Part shown: positions 1 to 9,359 of the stretch, one piece after another
Numbering within the stretch: the stretch's first letter is position 1
How the letters are laid out: each line of letters begins with the position of its first letter
DNA from: Arthrobacter rhizosphaerae
GTDB lineage: Bacteria > Actinomycetota > Actinomycetes > Actinomycetales > Micrococcaceae
Assembly (NCBI RefSeq): GCF_023062595.1
Contig: NZ_JALLAN010000001.1
Coordinates: 124,001-188,000 of the forward strand
DNA length: 64,000 nucleotides
Direction: 5' to 3'
Position numbers and translations under genes: made by a program
Notes under the pieces: model-generated
Told to the model about the DNA's origin: nothing
The model's input: the letters and a program-made list of their open reading frames with translations, nothing else
Databases searched by the model: none

Positions 1-229
1 TACCTATGTTGAAACTTTTGGGACCGAGACGGTGGACCCGGCGCGGATCAGTGAAGCTATCGCGGAGATCTTCGACCTCAGGCCGCGGGCTATCATCGAT
101 GCCCTTGACCTGAAACGCCCCATTTACGCCAAGACGGCCGCTCACGGCCACTTCGGCCGGGACGACCCTGACTTCACCTGGGAGCGGCTGGATCGGGTCG
201 AGGAACTGAAGGCCTTCTTCAACGCCTGA
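1..229 (+). CDS. metK: S-adenosylmethionine synthetase, C-terminal fragment
   Basis: The reading frame is open from base 2 and ends at TGA 227-229, so only the last 75 or so residues are present; the start lies left of the window. The fragment carries the typical MetK end: VETFGT, then [22 protein letters not shown], whose YxKTAAxGHFGR signature closes the family. MetK makes S-adenosylmethionine from methionine and ATP in the cytoplasm. priA follows about 50 bp downstream on the same strand, probably in the same transcription unit. Confidence 0.93.
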   Translation, partial: TYVETFGTETVDPARISEAIAEIFDLRPRAIIDALDLKRPIYAKTAAHGHFGRDDPDFTWERLDRVEELKAFFNA

Positions 230-278
230 CCCTCCCTGACCGGCTTAGGACATGGGCGACGCCGAGGGGAGGCAAGGA

Positions 279-2465
279 ATGACGTCAGTCAGGAGAAACG
301 TCGCCGCGGGCGGAATCATGGCCACGAGTGGACCAAGCAGTTCCCGCGAGCCCGTCCAACCTTCGCTGCTACAGGGATTTCCCCCTCTGGTGCAACGCCA
401 GTCACCGGCAGGTCCGGACCTTGCCCCCGAGTTGCCCGTTGCCCGGATCGTCATCGAATCGCCGCTGCCACATCTTGACAGGCCATTCGACTACAGTGTT
501 CCGGCAACCCTGCATCATGCGGCGAAGCCAGGGGTGCGGGTGAAGGTGAAATTCAACGGGCAGGACCTTTCCGGGTATCTCCTGGAGAGGGTCGCCGCGT
601 CGGATGCCGGGCATTCTCTGGTACCTCTGCACAAGGTTGTCTCCGACGTCGCCGTCCTGACACCTGCGCTGGCGGAGCTCGCCGGAAGTGTGGCTGCAAG
701 ATACGCCGGCACGGTCAGTGATGTCCTGAGGCTTGCAATCCCGCCGCGCGTGGCCAAGCTGGAAAAGGAGCTTACTGGGCTTCCTGACCGGTCTGAGGGC
801 CCTGAGTCTGACCTTCCTGCATATCAGCCATCCGTGAACTGGGCCAGATACAGTAACGGGCCGGCCTTCCTTCAGCATCTTTCCGCGGGTAAGTCACCCA
901 AGGCCGTTCTCAGCGCCCTGCAGGGGTTTGGAACTGCAGGCTGGCCACATCTGCTGGCGGAAGCTGTTGCAGCTGTCAGATTTTCCGGCCGGGGCGCCGT
1001 AGTGGTTGTTCCCGATTACCGCGACCTGGACCGGGTGGAGGCAGCACTCCTGGAGATACTGCCCCCCGAAGACGTCGCACGGCTGAATGCCGACGACGGC
1101 CCGACGCCGCGCTACCGCAATTACCTGCGGCTCCTGACAGGATCCGCACGGGTTGCTGTGGGCACCCGCTCCGCAGCCTATGCCCCCGTGCAGAACCTTG
1201 GGCTGGTGGTGTGCTGGGACGACGGCGATGACCTCCACATCGAGCAACGCTCACCCTACGCGCATACCCGGGAGATTTTGCTCTTGCGGTCCGGGCAGGA
1301 GAATGCGGCCTGCCTGTTTGCTGCGCACACACGGAGTACGGAACTCCAGCGCCTGGTGGAGTCGGGTTGGGCCAGAGCAGTTGAAGCTGAACGTACGGAG
1401 GTCCGGCGAACCGTGCCGCGTGTGCTGAACACGGCGGACAGCTACGAGCAAGAGCACGATCCCCTCGCCCGGATAGCCCGTCTTCCCGGTGCTGCCTGGC
1501 GTGCGGCCAAGGAAGGACTCCAGAGGGGTCCGGTGCTGGTCCAGGTGGCCCGCACGGGATACGCGCCCTCCCTGGTCTGTGAGCGGTGCCGGGAACAGGC
1601 ACGTTGCGGAGCCTGCCAGGGACCCTTGGCCATTGCGGGCTCCAGCGGGACGTCTGCCGTCCCGCAGTGCCGCTGGTGCTCCACGCCGGCACCTGAATGG
1701 CAATGCACTCATTGTGGCGGGCACCAGCTTCGCCGTGGCGCGACGGGGGTGTTAAGGACTGCTGAGGAACTGGGGCGGGCTTTTCCCGGAGCGCCGGTGG
1801 TCACCTCGTCGGGCGATCAGGTTAAGGCCACGGTCCCGGACACCAAGGCGCTGGTAGTCGCCACCGTCGGAGCGGAACCCGTGGCCGAACAGGGGTATGC
1901 CGCCGCGTTGCTGCTGGACGGGGATTCCTTGCTGCGCAGGGAAAGCCTCCGCGCCGGTGAGGATGCTGTCCGCCGATGGTTCAACGCTGCTGCCTTGGTA
2001 CGCCCATCAACTGACGGCGGCCTGGTGGTCATTACAGCGGATGACGCTGCCGCCGTTGGAGCCCTTCTCCGGTGGGACTCGGGGGGCTACGCACAACGGG
2101 AGCTGTCATTGCGGCGTGAACTGCATCTGCCCCCGGCCGTCCGCCTCGCGTCCATCACGGGAGGCAGGACTGCCGTGGGGAACTTTGTCGAAGCGGTCGA
2201 GCAGCGTCTCGCCAGGCTGGGGATAGTGCTCCGTACCGCCGGACCGGCGCCGCTGGTATTGTCGGCCGCGGTGCCGTCTGCTGGGGCGGCAGCCGCCGGG
2301 GTGGGGGCACGGGAAACAGAAGCCGACGTCAGGACCCTTTTGTTCATTCCTTATGCTCAAGCCACTGAAGCGACGAAAGCGATGCGGGCAGCGCGGGCGG
2401 CCGCGGCCGCGAAACGGAACGATAACCCCGTACAGCTGAGGCTGGACGGGGTGGATGTCCTGTAA
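279..2465 (+). CDS. priA: Primosomal protein N' (PriA), actinobacterial form without helicase motifs
   Basis: About 728 residues. An N-terminal 3'-DNA-binding domain (ARIVIESPLPHLDRPFDYSV) is followed by a helicase-like core and a zinc region around residues 433-480 with CERC, CGAC, CRWC and CTHCGG pairs. In the core, the Walker A GKT is absent and WDDGDD stands where the DEEH box would be. This is known for actinobacterial PriA, which is thought to act in replication restart as a binding protein and not a helicase. I prefer ATG 279 because GGGGAGG lies 6 bases upstream; ATG 252 and ATG 318 are in-frame alternatives. Confidence 0.9.
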   Translation: MTSVRRNVAAGGIMATSGPSSSREPVQPSLLQGFPPLVQRQSPAGPDLAPELPVARIVIESPLPHLDRPFDYSVPATLHHAAKPGVRVKVKFNGQDLSGYLLERVAASDAGHSLVPLHKVVSDVAVLTPALAELAGSVAARYAGTVSDVLRLAIPPRVAKLEKELTGLPDRSEGPESDLPAYQPSVNWARYSNGPAFLQHLSAGKSPKAVLSALQGFGTAGWPHLLAEAVAAVRFSGRGAVVVVPDYRDLDRVEAALLEILPPEDVARLNADDGPTPRYRNYLRLLTGSARVAVGTRSAAYAPVQNLGLVVCWDDGDDLHIEQRSPYAHTREILLLRSGQENAACLFAAHTRSTELQRLVESGWARAVEAERTEVRRTVPRVLNTADSYEQEHDPLARIARLPGAAWRAAKEGLQRGPVLVQVARTGYAPSLVCERCREQARCGACQGPLAIAGSSGTSAVPQCRWCSTPAPEWQCTHCGGHQLRRGATGVLRTAEELGRAFPGAPVVTSSGDQVKATVPDTKALVVATVGAEPVAEQGYAAALLLDGDSLLRRESLRAGEDAVRRWFNAAALVRPSTDGGLVVITADDAAAVGALLRWDSGGYAQRELSLRRELHLPPAVRLASITGGRTAVGNFVEAVEQRLARLGIVLRTAGPAPLVLSAAVPSAGAAAAGVGARETEADVRTLLFIPYAQATEATKAMRAARAAAAAKRNDNPVQLRLDGVDVL

Positions 2466-2502
2466 ATCCGCGGGCAGGCCACAAACCGCCGGCAGAGAGC
2501 CT

Positions 2503-3597
2503 CTACACGCTGGTGCGGTTCCGCCGCTGCCTCTGCGCGACCACTTCCTCCGCCACCTGCATCAGCTGCAGCGCCGAGTGGTCCCAACTGAACTCTGCCG
2601 CCCGCTCCACAGAACGGCGTGACCGGACGTCCCAAACCGAGGGATCCTCCAAGTCGCGGACTGCGGCCGCGAACTCCGATGGAGAATCAGGATGGACGTA
2701 AATCGCGGCGTCAGAGCCAACTTCGCGGAAAATAGGGATGTCGCTGGCAATAACGGGGGTTCCATGGGACATGGCCTCCACAAGCGGCAGCCCGTAGCCC
2801 TCGGCCTTCGAAAGACTGATCAGAGCCGTCGCCCGTGAGAGCAAGGCCTCGTACTCGTCTTCGGTCACACCGTTGTGGAACACAATGTCCGTCCCACGGG
2901 GTACCAGCGATTCGAGCTCGGCCCGGCGGGCGGGGGTGATGCGGCTCAGGAGGTGAAGCTTCATGCCAGGCAGCTCAGCCATACCCTTGATCATCGTTTC
3001 CACGTTCTTGTAAGGCATGAACGAGCCCATGTACAGGAGGCTCTTATCGGACCCTGCTGTTACGTCGCGGGGGGAGTGCCCGTGCTGCGGGGCATTGCCC
3101 ACAATCCTCACCGGCCTGGTGGTTAGGCGGTATTTCGCGATAAGGGAAGCGGTGGTATGGCTGATGGTTGCCACAATGTCAGCCCGGTTCAGCAGCAGCC
3201 GTTGCGGCCAGAAGGCTTTGTGGTAGAGGCGCCACAGGACCCGGACCGGTGCAGGAAGGAAGCCCGGAGGAGCGGGGTGCTCATAGTAGATCAGGTCGTG
3301 GAGGGTGAGCACCAAGCCATAGTTCCGGCCCCAGGAGCCCATTGTCTGCATGGGGCAAACCACCACGTCAGCTCCCAGCCGGTTGACCTTTGCCGCCACA
3401 AAGAGCTCGGCGGGGGAGAGCGGGCTGTTGATGAGCGTGTACGGGACGTCGGGAAGAAGCTTGAGCTGCCGGGGGTCGCTGATCAGCATCGAAACGTCGG
3501 AGATCTTTGCCAGCGCTGCGATGAGGCTTGAGCCGTAACGGCTGATTCCGTCATGGTGGTCCACACGGGTGAAGCGGGCGTCAATCACGATTTTCAC
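2503..3597 (-). CDS. Family 4 glycosyltransferase
   Basis: 364 residues with a GT-B architecture. The N-terminal half contains VVCPMQTMGSWGRNYGLVLT and LHDLIYYEHP; the C-terminal half carries LLYMGSFMPYKNVE and the donor-binding EX7E motif in SKAEGYGLPLVEAM. Such enzymes transfer a sugar from a nucleotide-activated donor to a glycan or lipid at the inner face of the membrane; the substrate cannot be read from sequence. Its ATG overlaps the stop of the upstream hydrolase gene by 4 bp (3594-3597), suggesting translational coupling. Confidence 0.88.
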   Translation of the reverse strand: MKIVIDARFTRVDHHDGISRYGSSLIAALAKISDVSMLISDPRQLKLLPDVPYTLINSPLSPAELFVAAKVNRLGADVVVCPMQTMGSWGRNYGLVLTLHDLIYYEHPAPPGFLPAPVRVLWRLYHKAFWPQRLLLNRADIVATISHTTASLIAKYRLTTRPVRIVGNAPQHGHSPRDVTAGSDKSLLYMGSFMPYKNVETMIKGMAELPGMKLHLLSRITPARRAELESLVPRGTDIVFHNGVTEDEYEALLSRATALISLSKAEGYGLPLVEAMSHGTPVIASDIPIFREVGSDAAIYVHPDSPSEFAAAVRDLEDPSVWDVRSRRSVERAAEFSWDHSALQLMQVAEEVVAQRQRRNRTSV

Positions 3598-4523
3598 GAG
3601 GCATGGTCTTTCAGGAAGCTGCGGATAAACCCGGCCGCAGGGGCAGGGGTTTCGTAGTGGATCAGGTGGCCCACGCCGGGGATGATTTCCAGCCGGGCAT
3701 CGGGCAACAGTCCCAGCAACTTGTGCTGGTCTGCGAGGACGGCGATTTCGTCCTTTTCGCCCGCCACGAGCAGCACCGGGAGCTCAAGGGCAGCGGCCAC
3801 TTCACCAACATTGCTGCCCACTGACGCGCGGAAGGATTCGAGCAAGCTTTGCCGGTTGGCGAAGGCCGAAAAGTAGGCGGAATGTTGCGCGTGAATGAAT
3901 CGCCGCAATTCCCTGTCCTTGGTTTTAGCCATCGCCACACTCATGATCCTGACAATGAGCTGGCTCCGCAGGATGAAGAGTCCGAGCTTGCTGGGAAGCC
4001 TGGCAGACAGTTGGTAATAGAAAATGGCCAGTCTCGTCATGACCCCCTTCGGCCCCTCCAATGCCGGACTGGCTATCGGGTTGACCAGAACCAGCTCACG
4101 GACAGTGCCGGGATGGGCTGCCACAAAATGGCTGGCGACAATGGATCCGAAGGAGTGACCCAGCAGGACCGTTTCCGGCCCCAATCCAAGGGCGGCCATA
4201 AATCCGGTGATGAAGCGTCCGTAGTTCTCCACGGTGTGCTCCACCGACCGGAACGGCTCGGAGCTGCCGAAGCCCGGCAAGTCAGGCATGACCAGCCGCA
4301 TCTCCGGGAGTTGATCCGCAACGCGCAGGAGGCCGTGGTGATCGCCACGGAAACCGTGGATCACCAGGATGGTCCGGGTCTCTGGGGTCACCTGGACCGG
4401 CTCGTAAATCCAGTACGCCACTTTGCCGCCGTCGACGTCGATATCAGCGGCGCGCGTCCGGGCAGCGAGCTGGGGGCTGAAGAGGGGCTGAGGCCGGTCC
4501 GTTTCCGTATCCACTTGTTCCAT
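3594..4523 (-). CDS. Alpha/beta-fold hydrolase
   Basis: 309 residues. It shows the oxyanion region VIHGFRGDHHGL, the nucleophile elbow GHSFGS (around residue 122), an acidic residue near GEKDEI and a catalytic His in PGVGHLIHYE near the C-terminus. This is a complete Ser-Asp-His hydrolase with an unknown ester or amide substrate. It ends in a 4-bp overlap with the glycosyltransferase gene and starts 11 bp after the aldo/keto reductase stop, so the three minus-strand genes look like one operon. Confidence 0.87.
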   Translation of the reverse strand: MEQVDTETDRPQPLFSPQLAARTRAADIDVDGGKVAYWIYEPVQVTPETRTILVIHGFRGDHHGLLRVADQLPEMRLVMPDLPGFGSSEPFRSVEHTVENYGRFITGFMAALGLGPETVLLGHSFGSIVASHFVAAHPGTVRELVLVNPIASPALEGPKGVMTRLAIFYYQLSARLPSKLGLFILRSQLIVRIMSVAMAKTKDRELRRFIHAQHSAYFSAFANRQSLLESFRASVGSNVGEVAAALELPVLLVAGEKDEIAVLADQHKLLGLLPDARLEIIPGVGHLIHYETPAPAAGFIRSFLKDHAS

Positions 4524-4534
4524 GACTTTGAATC

Positions 4535-5404
4535 CTAGTTCACGTTGTCCGGGTGGGACCCGGTGCGCTGACCTCGGTCCAGGGCCGAAATTTTGGACAT
4601 TTCTGAGGATTCCAGGCTGAAATCGAAGATGTCCAGATTCTCCCTGAGCCGTTCATAGGAGCTGGCCTTGGGGATGGCAATGTTCTCCATCTGCAGGTGC
4701 CAGCGGAGGATGATCTGCGCCGGGGTCCTTCCATGATTTGAGGCAAGGTCAAGAATCACCGGGTCCTGCAGCACCTTCCCGCGCCCCAATGGACTCCAGG
4801 CTTCGGTACGGATCCCCAGCCGTGTATGCAGTTCGCGGAGTTCGTCCTGCTGGAGCCACGGATGAAGCTCAATCTGGTTCACGGCGGGGATGACTTCTGC
4901 CGTTTCCAGCAGATGCTCCAGATGCGCCGGCTGGAAGTTCGAGACCCCTATGGCGCGCACTTTTCCCTCCCGGTAGAGGGTCTCCAAGGCACGATACGTG
5001 TCGGTGTAGAGTCCTCGCTTGGGGCACGGCCAGTGGATCAGGTAAAGGTCCACATAATCCAGTCCAAGGCCTGCCATGGACTTTTGGAAGGCCCCTAGCG
5101 TGGAGTCGTAGCCGTGATCGTCGTTCCACACCTTGGTGGTAATGAACAGGTCCTGGCGTGAGAGCGAGGGTGTTCCGGCTCCGCTGCCCTGTTCCTGGCC
5201 CTCGAATCCGGACAAGGAACCGACGCCTCTTCCCACACCCGCCTCGTTGCGGTACATGGCAGCCGTATCGAAATGGCGGTAGCCGGCTTCAAGGGCCATG
5301 GTGACCAGGCCGGCCGCATCCGACGGCGGCACTTTATACAGCCCGAAGCCCAACTGGTCGATCAGCACACCGTTGTTGAGCCCAAGGCGGGGGACAGGTT
5401 TCAT
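4535..5404 (-). CDS. Aldo/keto reductase
   Basis: 289 residues, close to the family length. Visible family residues are the catalytic Tyr in DTAAMYRNE, the Lys in FITTKVWND and the His in DLYLIHWPCP. The NADPH-binding part includes IPKASSYERLREN. It reduces carbonyl compounds with NADPH in the cytoplasm; this group resembles 2,5-diketo-gluconate reductases, but the natural substrate is not known. It is the first gene of a minus-strand operon of three. Confidence 0.9.
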   Translation of the reverse strand: MKPVPRLGLNNGVLIDQLGFGLYKVPPSDAAGLVTMALEAGYRHFDTAAMYRNEAGVGRGVGSLSGFEGQEQGSGAGTPSLSRQDLFITTKVWNDDHGYDSTLGAFQKSMAGLGLDYVDLYLIHWPCPKRGLYTDTYRALETLYREGKVRAIGVSNFQPAHLEHLLETAEVIPAVNQIELHPWLQQDELRELHTRLGIRTEAWSPLGRGKVLQDPVILDLASNHGRTPAQIILRWHLQMENIAIPKASSYERLRENLDIFDFSLESSEMSKISALDRGQRTGSHPDNVN

Positions 5405-5454
5405 AGCACCGACTCTACCGACTCGAATTTAGCCCGGGTTCCGTCACTCGCCGC

Positions 5455-6417
5455 TCACGCCATGTTCTCTGAACCCACGAGCCGCCGGGCCATGGCCTCA
5501 TCCAGGATCAGATCAGTGGCGAGTCCCGCCGCCAGCGCCCCCCGCAACCCGTTGATTTTGGATGCGCCCGACACCACACAAATCCTGCGCCTTACTTGAC
5601 GCAACTGTCCCAGCGAGGGGCCGGTGGAGCGTTCGTTAAGTGTGATGCCGTCTGAGGAACCATCTCCGCGGAAGAAAACAGTGGCCACATCGCCCACAAC
5701 ATCAGAACTCGCCAGCACCTTCAGGTCATTTTCATCGAGGTAGCCGCCTGCGTAAACATGGCTCGGATAGTCAGCATCGACGGAACCCACACCAAACACG
5801 GCGATGCTCATGCGGGACTGCAGGTCAAGAATCCGCTGCACGCTGCGTTCATTCCACATGGCAGTCTTGGTGCTGGCGTGGTCGAAAAACGCGGGAACCG
5901 GGAACTGTTCCACCCGCGCACCATAAGCACTGCCGAAGCGCCGCATGATGTCGCTTGCGTAAGTGATGCCGGTGGTGTGCATGTTTCCGGCCCCGTTGAG
6001 TTGGACGATGACGCTGTCGTGGGTGATCTTCCGGGTCAGATGCCTGCTCACGGCGCTCAGTGTTGAGCCCCATGCGACGCCGATGATGGCGTTGGAATCC
6101 ACCAGCGGGCCGATGGTCCTGGCCGCCTGCATGGCAACGCGGTCCAGCGTTTCCGCTTCGTTCAGGGACTCCAGGACCGGGACAACGTGCACATCGACGT
6201 TGTATTCGGACCTGATGATGCTTTCGAGCTCCGGGCCGGTGTCGAGGGGGCTGCGGATCTGGATCTGGACCAGTCCGGTGTCACGAGCGGTGGAAAGCAG
6301 CCGGGAGACCGTTGATCTGGACGTTCGCAACTCCCGGGCGATGGCATCCATTGTGAGGTCCTGCATGTAGTACAGCTGCGCAGCCCTCAGTGCGTCAGCG
6401 TGTCGTGAGTGTGGCAT
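5455..6417 (-). CDS. SorC/DeoR-type transcriptional regulator next to the glycerol operon
   Basis: About 320 residues from ATG 6417 (MPHSRHADALRAAQLYYM). The N-terminus is a helix-turn-helix of SorC type (MDAIARELRTSRSTVSRLLS). The rest is a sugar-phosphate-binding effector domain with VGVAWGSTL and the GVGSVDADYPS loop. It is transcribed divergently from glpD, and a TGCACGTTCGTGCA dyad lies in the gap between them, so it probably controls glpDFK and itself in response to a phosphorylated polyol. That role is inferred from position. An upstream in-frame start at 6531 would run into the glpD promoter and is less likely. Confidence 0.85.
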   Translation of the reverse strand: MPHSRHADALRAAQLYYMQDLTMDAIARELRTSRSTVSRLLSTARDTGLVQIQIRSPLDTGPELESIIRSEYNVDVHVVPVLESLNEAETLDRVAMQAARTIGPLVDSNAIIGVAWGSTLSAVSRHLTRKITHDSVIVQLNGAGNMHTTGITYASDIMRRFGSAYGARVEQFPVPAFFDHASTKTAMWNERSVQRILDLQSRMSIAVFGVGSVDADYPSHVYAGGYLDENDLKVLASSDVVGDVATVFFRGDGSSDGITLNERSTGPSLGQLRQVRRRICVVSGASKINGLRGALAAGLATDLILDEAMARRLVGSENMA

Positions 6418-6430
6418 CAAAGATCCGTTC

Positions 6431-6444
6431 TGCACGTTCGTGCA
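6431..6444. promoter_or_regulatory. Perfect 14-bp dyad, candidate operator of the SorC-type regulator
   Basis: TGCACG-TT-CGTGCA is a perfect inverted repeat 14 bp upstream of the regulator's ATG and 7 bp before a TTGACT -35 box on the plus strand. This position could control both divergent promoters. Confidence 0.5.
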
Positions 6445-6450
6445 TAGTGC

Positions 6451-6480
6451 TTGACTCCATTTTCCATTACTCCAAAGAAT
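6451..6480 (+). promoter_or_regulatory. Putative sigma-70 type promoter of glpD
   Basis: TTGACT at 6451-6456 and AAGAAT at 6475-6480 are separated by 18 bp. The TTG start of glpD at 6542 lies about 60 bp further on. Confidence 0.45.
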
Positions 6481-6541
6481 AGTGGTGAACGGCGCCGTGC
6501 CTGTGGGCGCGCCGCATACGACCAAACCCAAAGGAGTTGTT

Positions 6542-8356
6542 TTGGGACATAAGGAAACACCTGGCCATCAAGCCTCCCACCGGCACCGGCCCACGGTGGA
6601 TAGTCTGCGTCAGCGGCCCCGGGCCCAGGTTCTCATCATCGGCGGAGGCATCAACGGCGTCGGGACTTTCCGTGACCTCGCACTCCAGGGCGTGGACGTG
6701 GCGCTGGTGGAGCGAGGCGACTATTGCCAGGGGGCCAGCGGAGCTTCATCGCACATGATCCATGGCGGTATCCGATACCTTGAAAACGGCGAGTTCCGTC
6801 TTGTCCGGGAATCCGTGGTGGAGCGAAACCGGCTCCTGCGGATTGCTCCGCACTACGTGAAGCCGTTGCAAACCACCATTCCCATCTTCAGCACTTTCTC
6901 AGGGATTTTGTCTGCGCCATTGCGCTTCCTGACCCACAAGCAGCAGGGAAAGCCCAAGGAACGCGGGGCCTTCCTGATCAAAGCAGGTCTTACGCTCTAC
7001 GATTCCTTTTCCCGCGACGGCGGCAATGTTCCGTGCCACGAATTCCGCGGACGGAAACGCGCCTTGGCTGAGCTGCCCAAGCTTCATCCGGGCATTAAGT
7101 ACACCGCCACCTACTTCGACGCGTCAGTCCATAACCCTGAGCGTCTTACCCTCGATGTGCTTCAGGACGGCGAAAAAGCCGGTGGTGGAACCAAGTCAGG
7201 TACTGCCGAAGCTAACGCCCGGGCCAGCAACTACGTGTCCCTTGTATCGCATCAGAAGCCTGCAACAGCCGCCGGCACAGGCACTACCGTGCAGCTCAGG
7301 GATGAGCTGACCGGCGAATTGTTCGACTTCACCGCTGACGTGATTGTGAACACCACTGGAGCGTGGGTTGACCTGACCAACCAGGCAATGGGTGCAGCGT
7401 CAGCCTTCATGGGCGGCACCAAGGGTTCCCACATTGTCCTGGATCACCCGGGTTTGCTTGCTGCCTGCAACGGCCGCGAGATCTTTTTCGAGCACACCGA
7501 CGGCAGGATCGTCCTGATCTATCCGATGGGGGACCGGGTGTTGGTCGGCACTACTGATATCGACGCCGATATGTCCCAGGATGCGGTATGCACCGATGCG
7601 GAAATCGACTATTTCTTTGAGCTGATCGGACATGTTTTCCCGGACATCAGTGTGGACCGCGGCCAGATCGTGTACACATTCTCCGGGGTGCGCCCGTTGC
7701 CCAAACATGATGAAACGCAGCCAGGGTTCGTCAGCCGCGATTACCGGATTGAACGCCAGCGAACGCAACAGGGTTCAGCGGCAGTGGCGGGCAGCGGCAG
7801 CGGCACAGTTTTGAGCCTGGTAGGTGGCAAATGGACCACCTTCCGGGCACTGGCGGAGCACCTCAGCGACGATGTGCTCGCCGAACTGGGAATGCAACGC
7901 AGGATCTCGACGGCGAAACTGGCGATCGGGGGCGGCGCCCGGTTCCCAGAGACCGAGGCCGGAGTCCAGAAGTGGATCAAGGCCCACATGTCTCCCAGCC
8001 GCGACGCCGCCCGGGCCGCAGTGCTGCTGACGCGTTACGGCACCAGGGCAGAAGAAGTAATTTCCTACCTCGAAGCCGGTCCTGACCGGCTCCTTCACTC
8101 GACCCGCGAGCTCAGCGTCCGGGAGCTTGAATTCATCGCACAGCATGAACAGATCGGCCACTTGGTCGACGTCCTGATCCGCCGCACATCGCTTGCCTTT
8201 CGGGGACTCGTAACGGGCGAACTGCTGAATGAAATCGCCGAAGTCCTCGCCGTACCTCTCGGTTGGGATGCTGCAGCGCGTGCAACCGAGATCCGCCACG
8301 CCCAGGAGGTCCTGAACCGTTTCCACGGCGTCCAGGTCCATAGTCTGGTGGCCTGA
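6542..8356 (+). CDS. glpD: Aerobic glycerol-3-phosphate dehydrogenase
   Basis: About 604 residues from TTG 6542, chosen because AAGGAG ends 5 bases upstream; GTG 6482 would add 20 residues overlapping the promoter. The FAD-binding Rossmann motif VLIIGGGINGVG is followed by GASGASSHMIHGGIRYLE, a GlpD hallmark, and later GVRPLP. The enzyme oxidises glycerol 3-phosphate to dihydroxyacetone phosphate at the membrane and passes electrons to quinone. It is first in the order glpD-glpF-glpK and so catalyses the last of the three steps the cluster encodes. Confidence 0.95.
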   Translation: MGHKETPGHQASHRHRPTVDSLRQRPRAQVLIIGGGINGVGTFRDLALQGVDVALVERGDYCQGASGASSHMIHGGIRYLENGEFRLVRESVVERNRLLRIAPHYVKPLQTTIPIFSTFSGILSAPLRFLTHKQQGKPKERGAFLIKAGLTLYDSFSRDGGNVPCHEFRGRKRALAELPKLHPGIKYTATYFDASVHNPERLTLDVLQDGEKAGGGTKSGTAEANARASNYVSLVSHQKPATAAGTGTTVQLRDELTGELFDFTADVIVNTTGAWVDLTNQAMGAASAFMGGTKGSHIVLDHPGLLAACNGREIFFEHTDGRIVLIYPMGDRVLVGTTDIDADMSQDAVCTDAEIDYFFELIGHVFPDISVDRGQIVYTFSGVRPLPKHDETQPGFVSRDYRIERQRTQQGSAAVAGSGSGTVLSLVGGKWTTFRALAEHLSDDVLAELGMQRRISTAKLAIGGGARFPETEAGVQKWIKAHMSPSRDAARAAVLLTRYGTRAEEVISYLEAGPDRLLHSTRELSVRELEFIAQHEQIGHLVDVLIRRTSLAFRGLVTGELLNEIAEVLAVPLGWDAAARATEIRHAQEVLNRFHGVQVHSLVA

Positions 8357-8463
8357 TTATCTTGCGTGCCCGGATCACCCCGGGCGCAAGGACTGCACGG
8401 ACGCTGAACTGGCCTCCGGTGCAGCCGTTTGCCGGCAGTTCGGCATAGCTGCCGGCCTAAACA

Positions 8464-8485
8464 GCCCCTCAAACCCGCGAGGGGC
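8464..8485 (+). terminator. Stem-loop between glpD and glpF
   Basis: GCCCCTC and GAGGGGC pair across an 8-nt loop, 28 bp before the glpF start. There is no T-run after it, so it may be a processing or stability element that separates glpD from glpFK and not a full terminator. A second GC dyad (GCCCGG/CCGGGC) lies just after the glpD stop. Confidence 0.4.
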
Positions 8486-8513
8486 TGACAACAGAAAATA
8501 GATGGAGTCGAAG

Positions 8514-9266
8514 ATGTCTCTTGGAATAGTTTTCCTTTCCGAAGTATTCGGAACCGCAATGCTGACCCTCCTGGGTTGCGGCGTTGTTGCCAACGTGGCG
8601 CTCAAGGGCACCAAGGGCAACAGCGGCGGGTTCCTCATGGTCACCTGGGGCTGGGGCATAGCAGTCTTCGCCGGTGTCTACGTGGCAGCCATGTCTGGTG
8701 CCCACCTGAATCCCGCCGTCACCTTGGGCCTCCTGGTCAATGGCAAGGGCGAGTATGCACCAGGCGTCCCGGTTGATGCCGCCTCAACGTTGACCTACTT
8801 TGGCGCAGAACTGCTGGGCGCCTTCCTGGGCGCAGTCGTCGCCTGGCTGGCGCACAAGCAGCACTTTGATGCCGAGCCCGAACCCGCCAGCAAACTGGCC
8901 GTCTTCTCCACAGGTCCCGCTATCCGGTCCACTCCCTGGAACCTCGTTACTGAGATCATCGGCACCTTCGTGCTGGTGTTCGTCATCCTCACTTTCGGCG
9001 GCACTCCCTCAGGCCTCGGCCCGCTGGCCGTTGCACTCCTCGTTGTAGGCATCGGCGTTTCCCTCGGCGGCCCCACCGGGTACGCCATCAACCCTGCCCG
9101 CGACCTCGGCCCCCGCATCGCCCACGCGCTCCTTCCCATCAAGGGCAAGGGTTCCAGCGACTGGAGCTACTCCTGGATCCCCGTGGTGGGTCCTCTGGTG
9201 GGTGGCACCCTCGCGGGCATCGTCGCAGCAGTCGTTCCAATCATGGCCACAGCGGCGGCGAAGTGA
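8514..9266 (+). CDS. glpF: Glycerol facilitator (aquaglyceroporin, MIP family)
   Basis: About 250 residues and six membrane spans. Both MIP half-helix motifs are present: NPAV in SGAHLNPAVTLGL and NPAR in INPARDLGPR; the Asp after the second NPA is typical of glycerol-conducting members. It lets glycerol diffuse across the cytoplasmic membrane to GlpK. ATG 8514 has GGAG 6 bases upstream; ATG 8502 is an in-frame alternative. Confidence 0.93.
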   Translation: MSLGIVFLSEVFGTAMLTLLGCGVVANVALKGTKGNSGGFLMVTWGWGIAVFAGVYVAAMSGAHLNPAVTLGLLVNGKGEYAPGVPVDAASTLTYFGAELLGAFLGAVVAWLAHKQHFDAEPEPASKLAVFSTGPAIRSTPWNLVTEIIGTFVLVFVILTFGGTPSGLGPLAVALLVVGIGVSLGGPTGYAINPARDLGPRIAHALLPIKGKGSSDWSYSWIPVVGPLVGGTLAGIVAAVVPIMATAAAK

Positions 9267-9359
9267 AATCCTCACCTTGAGACTCATAGTCCAGCCCGTC
9301 GTCCCAACTTCCTCCAAACGCCATCGCTCAGCATCTGAACAACAGACAAGGACGTCATT

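Noticed and set aside
252..2360. Several long open frames opposite or offset to priA
   Set aside because: Shadow frames caused by high third-position GC; no motifs.
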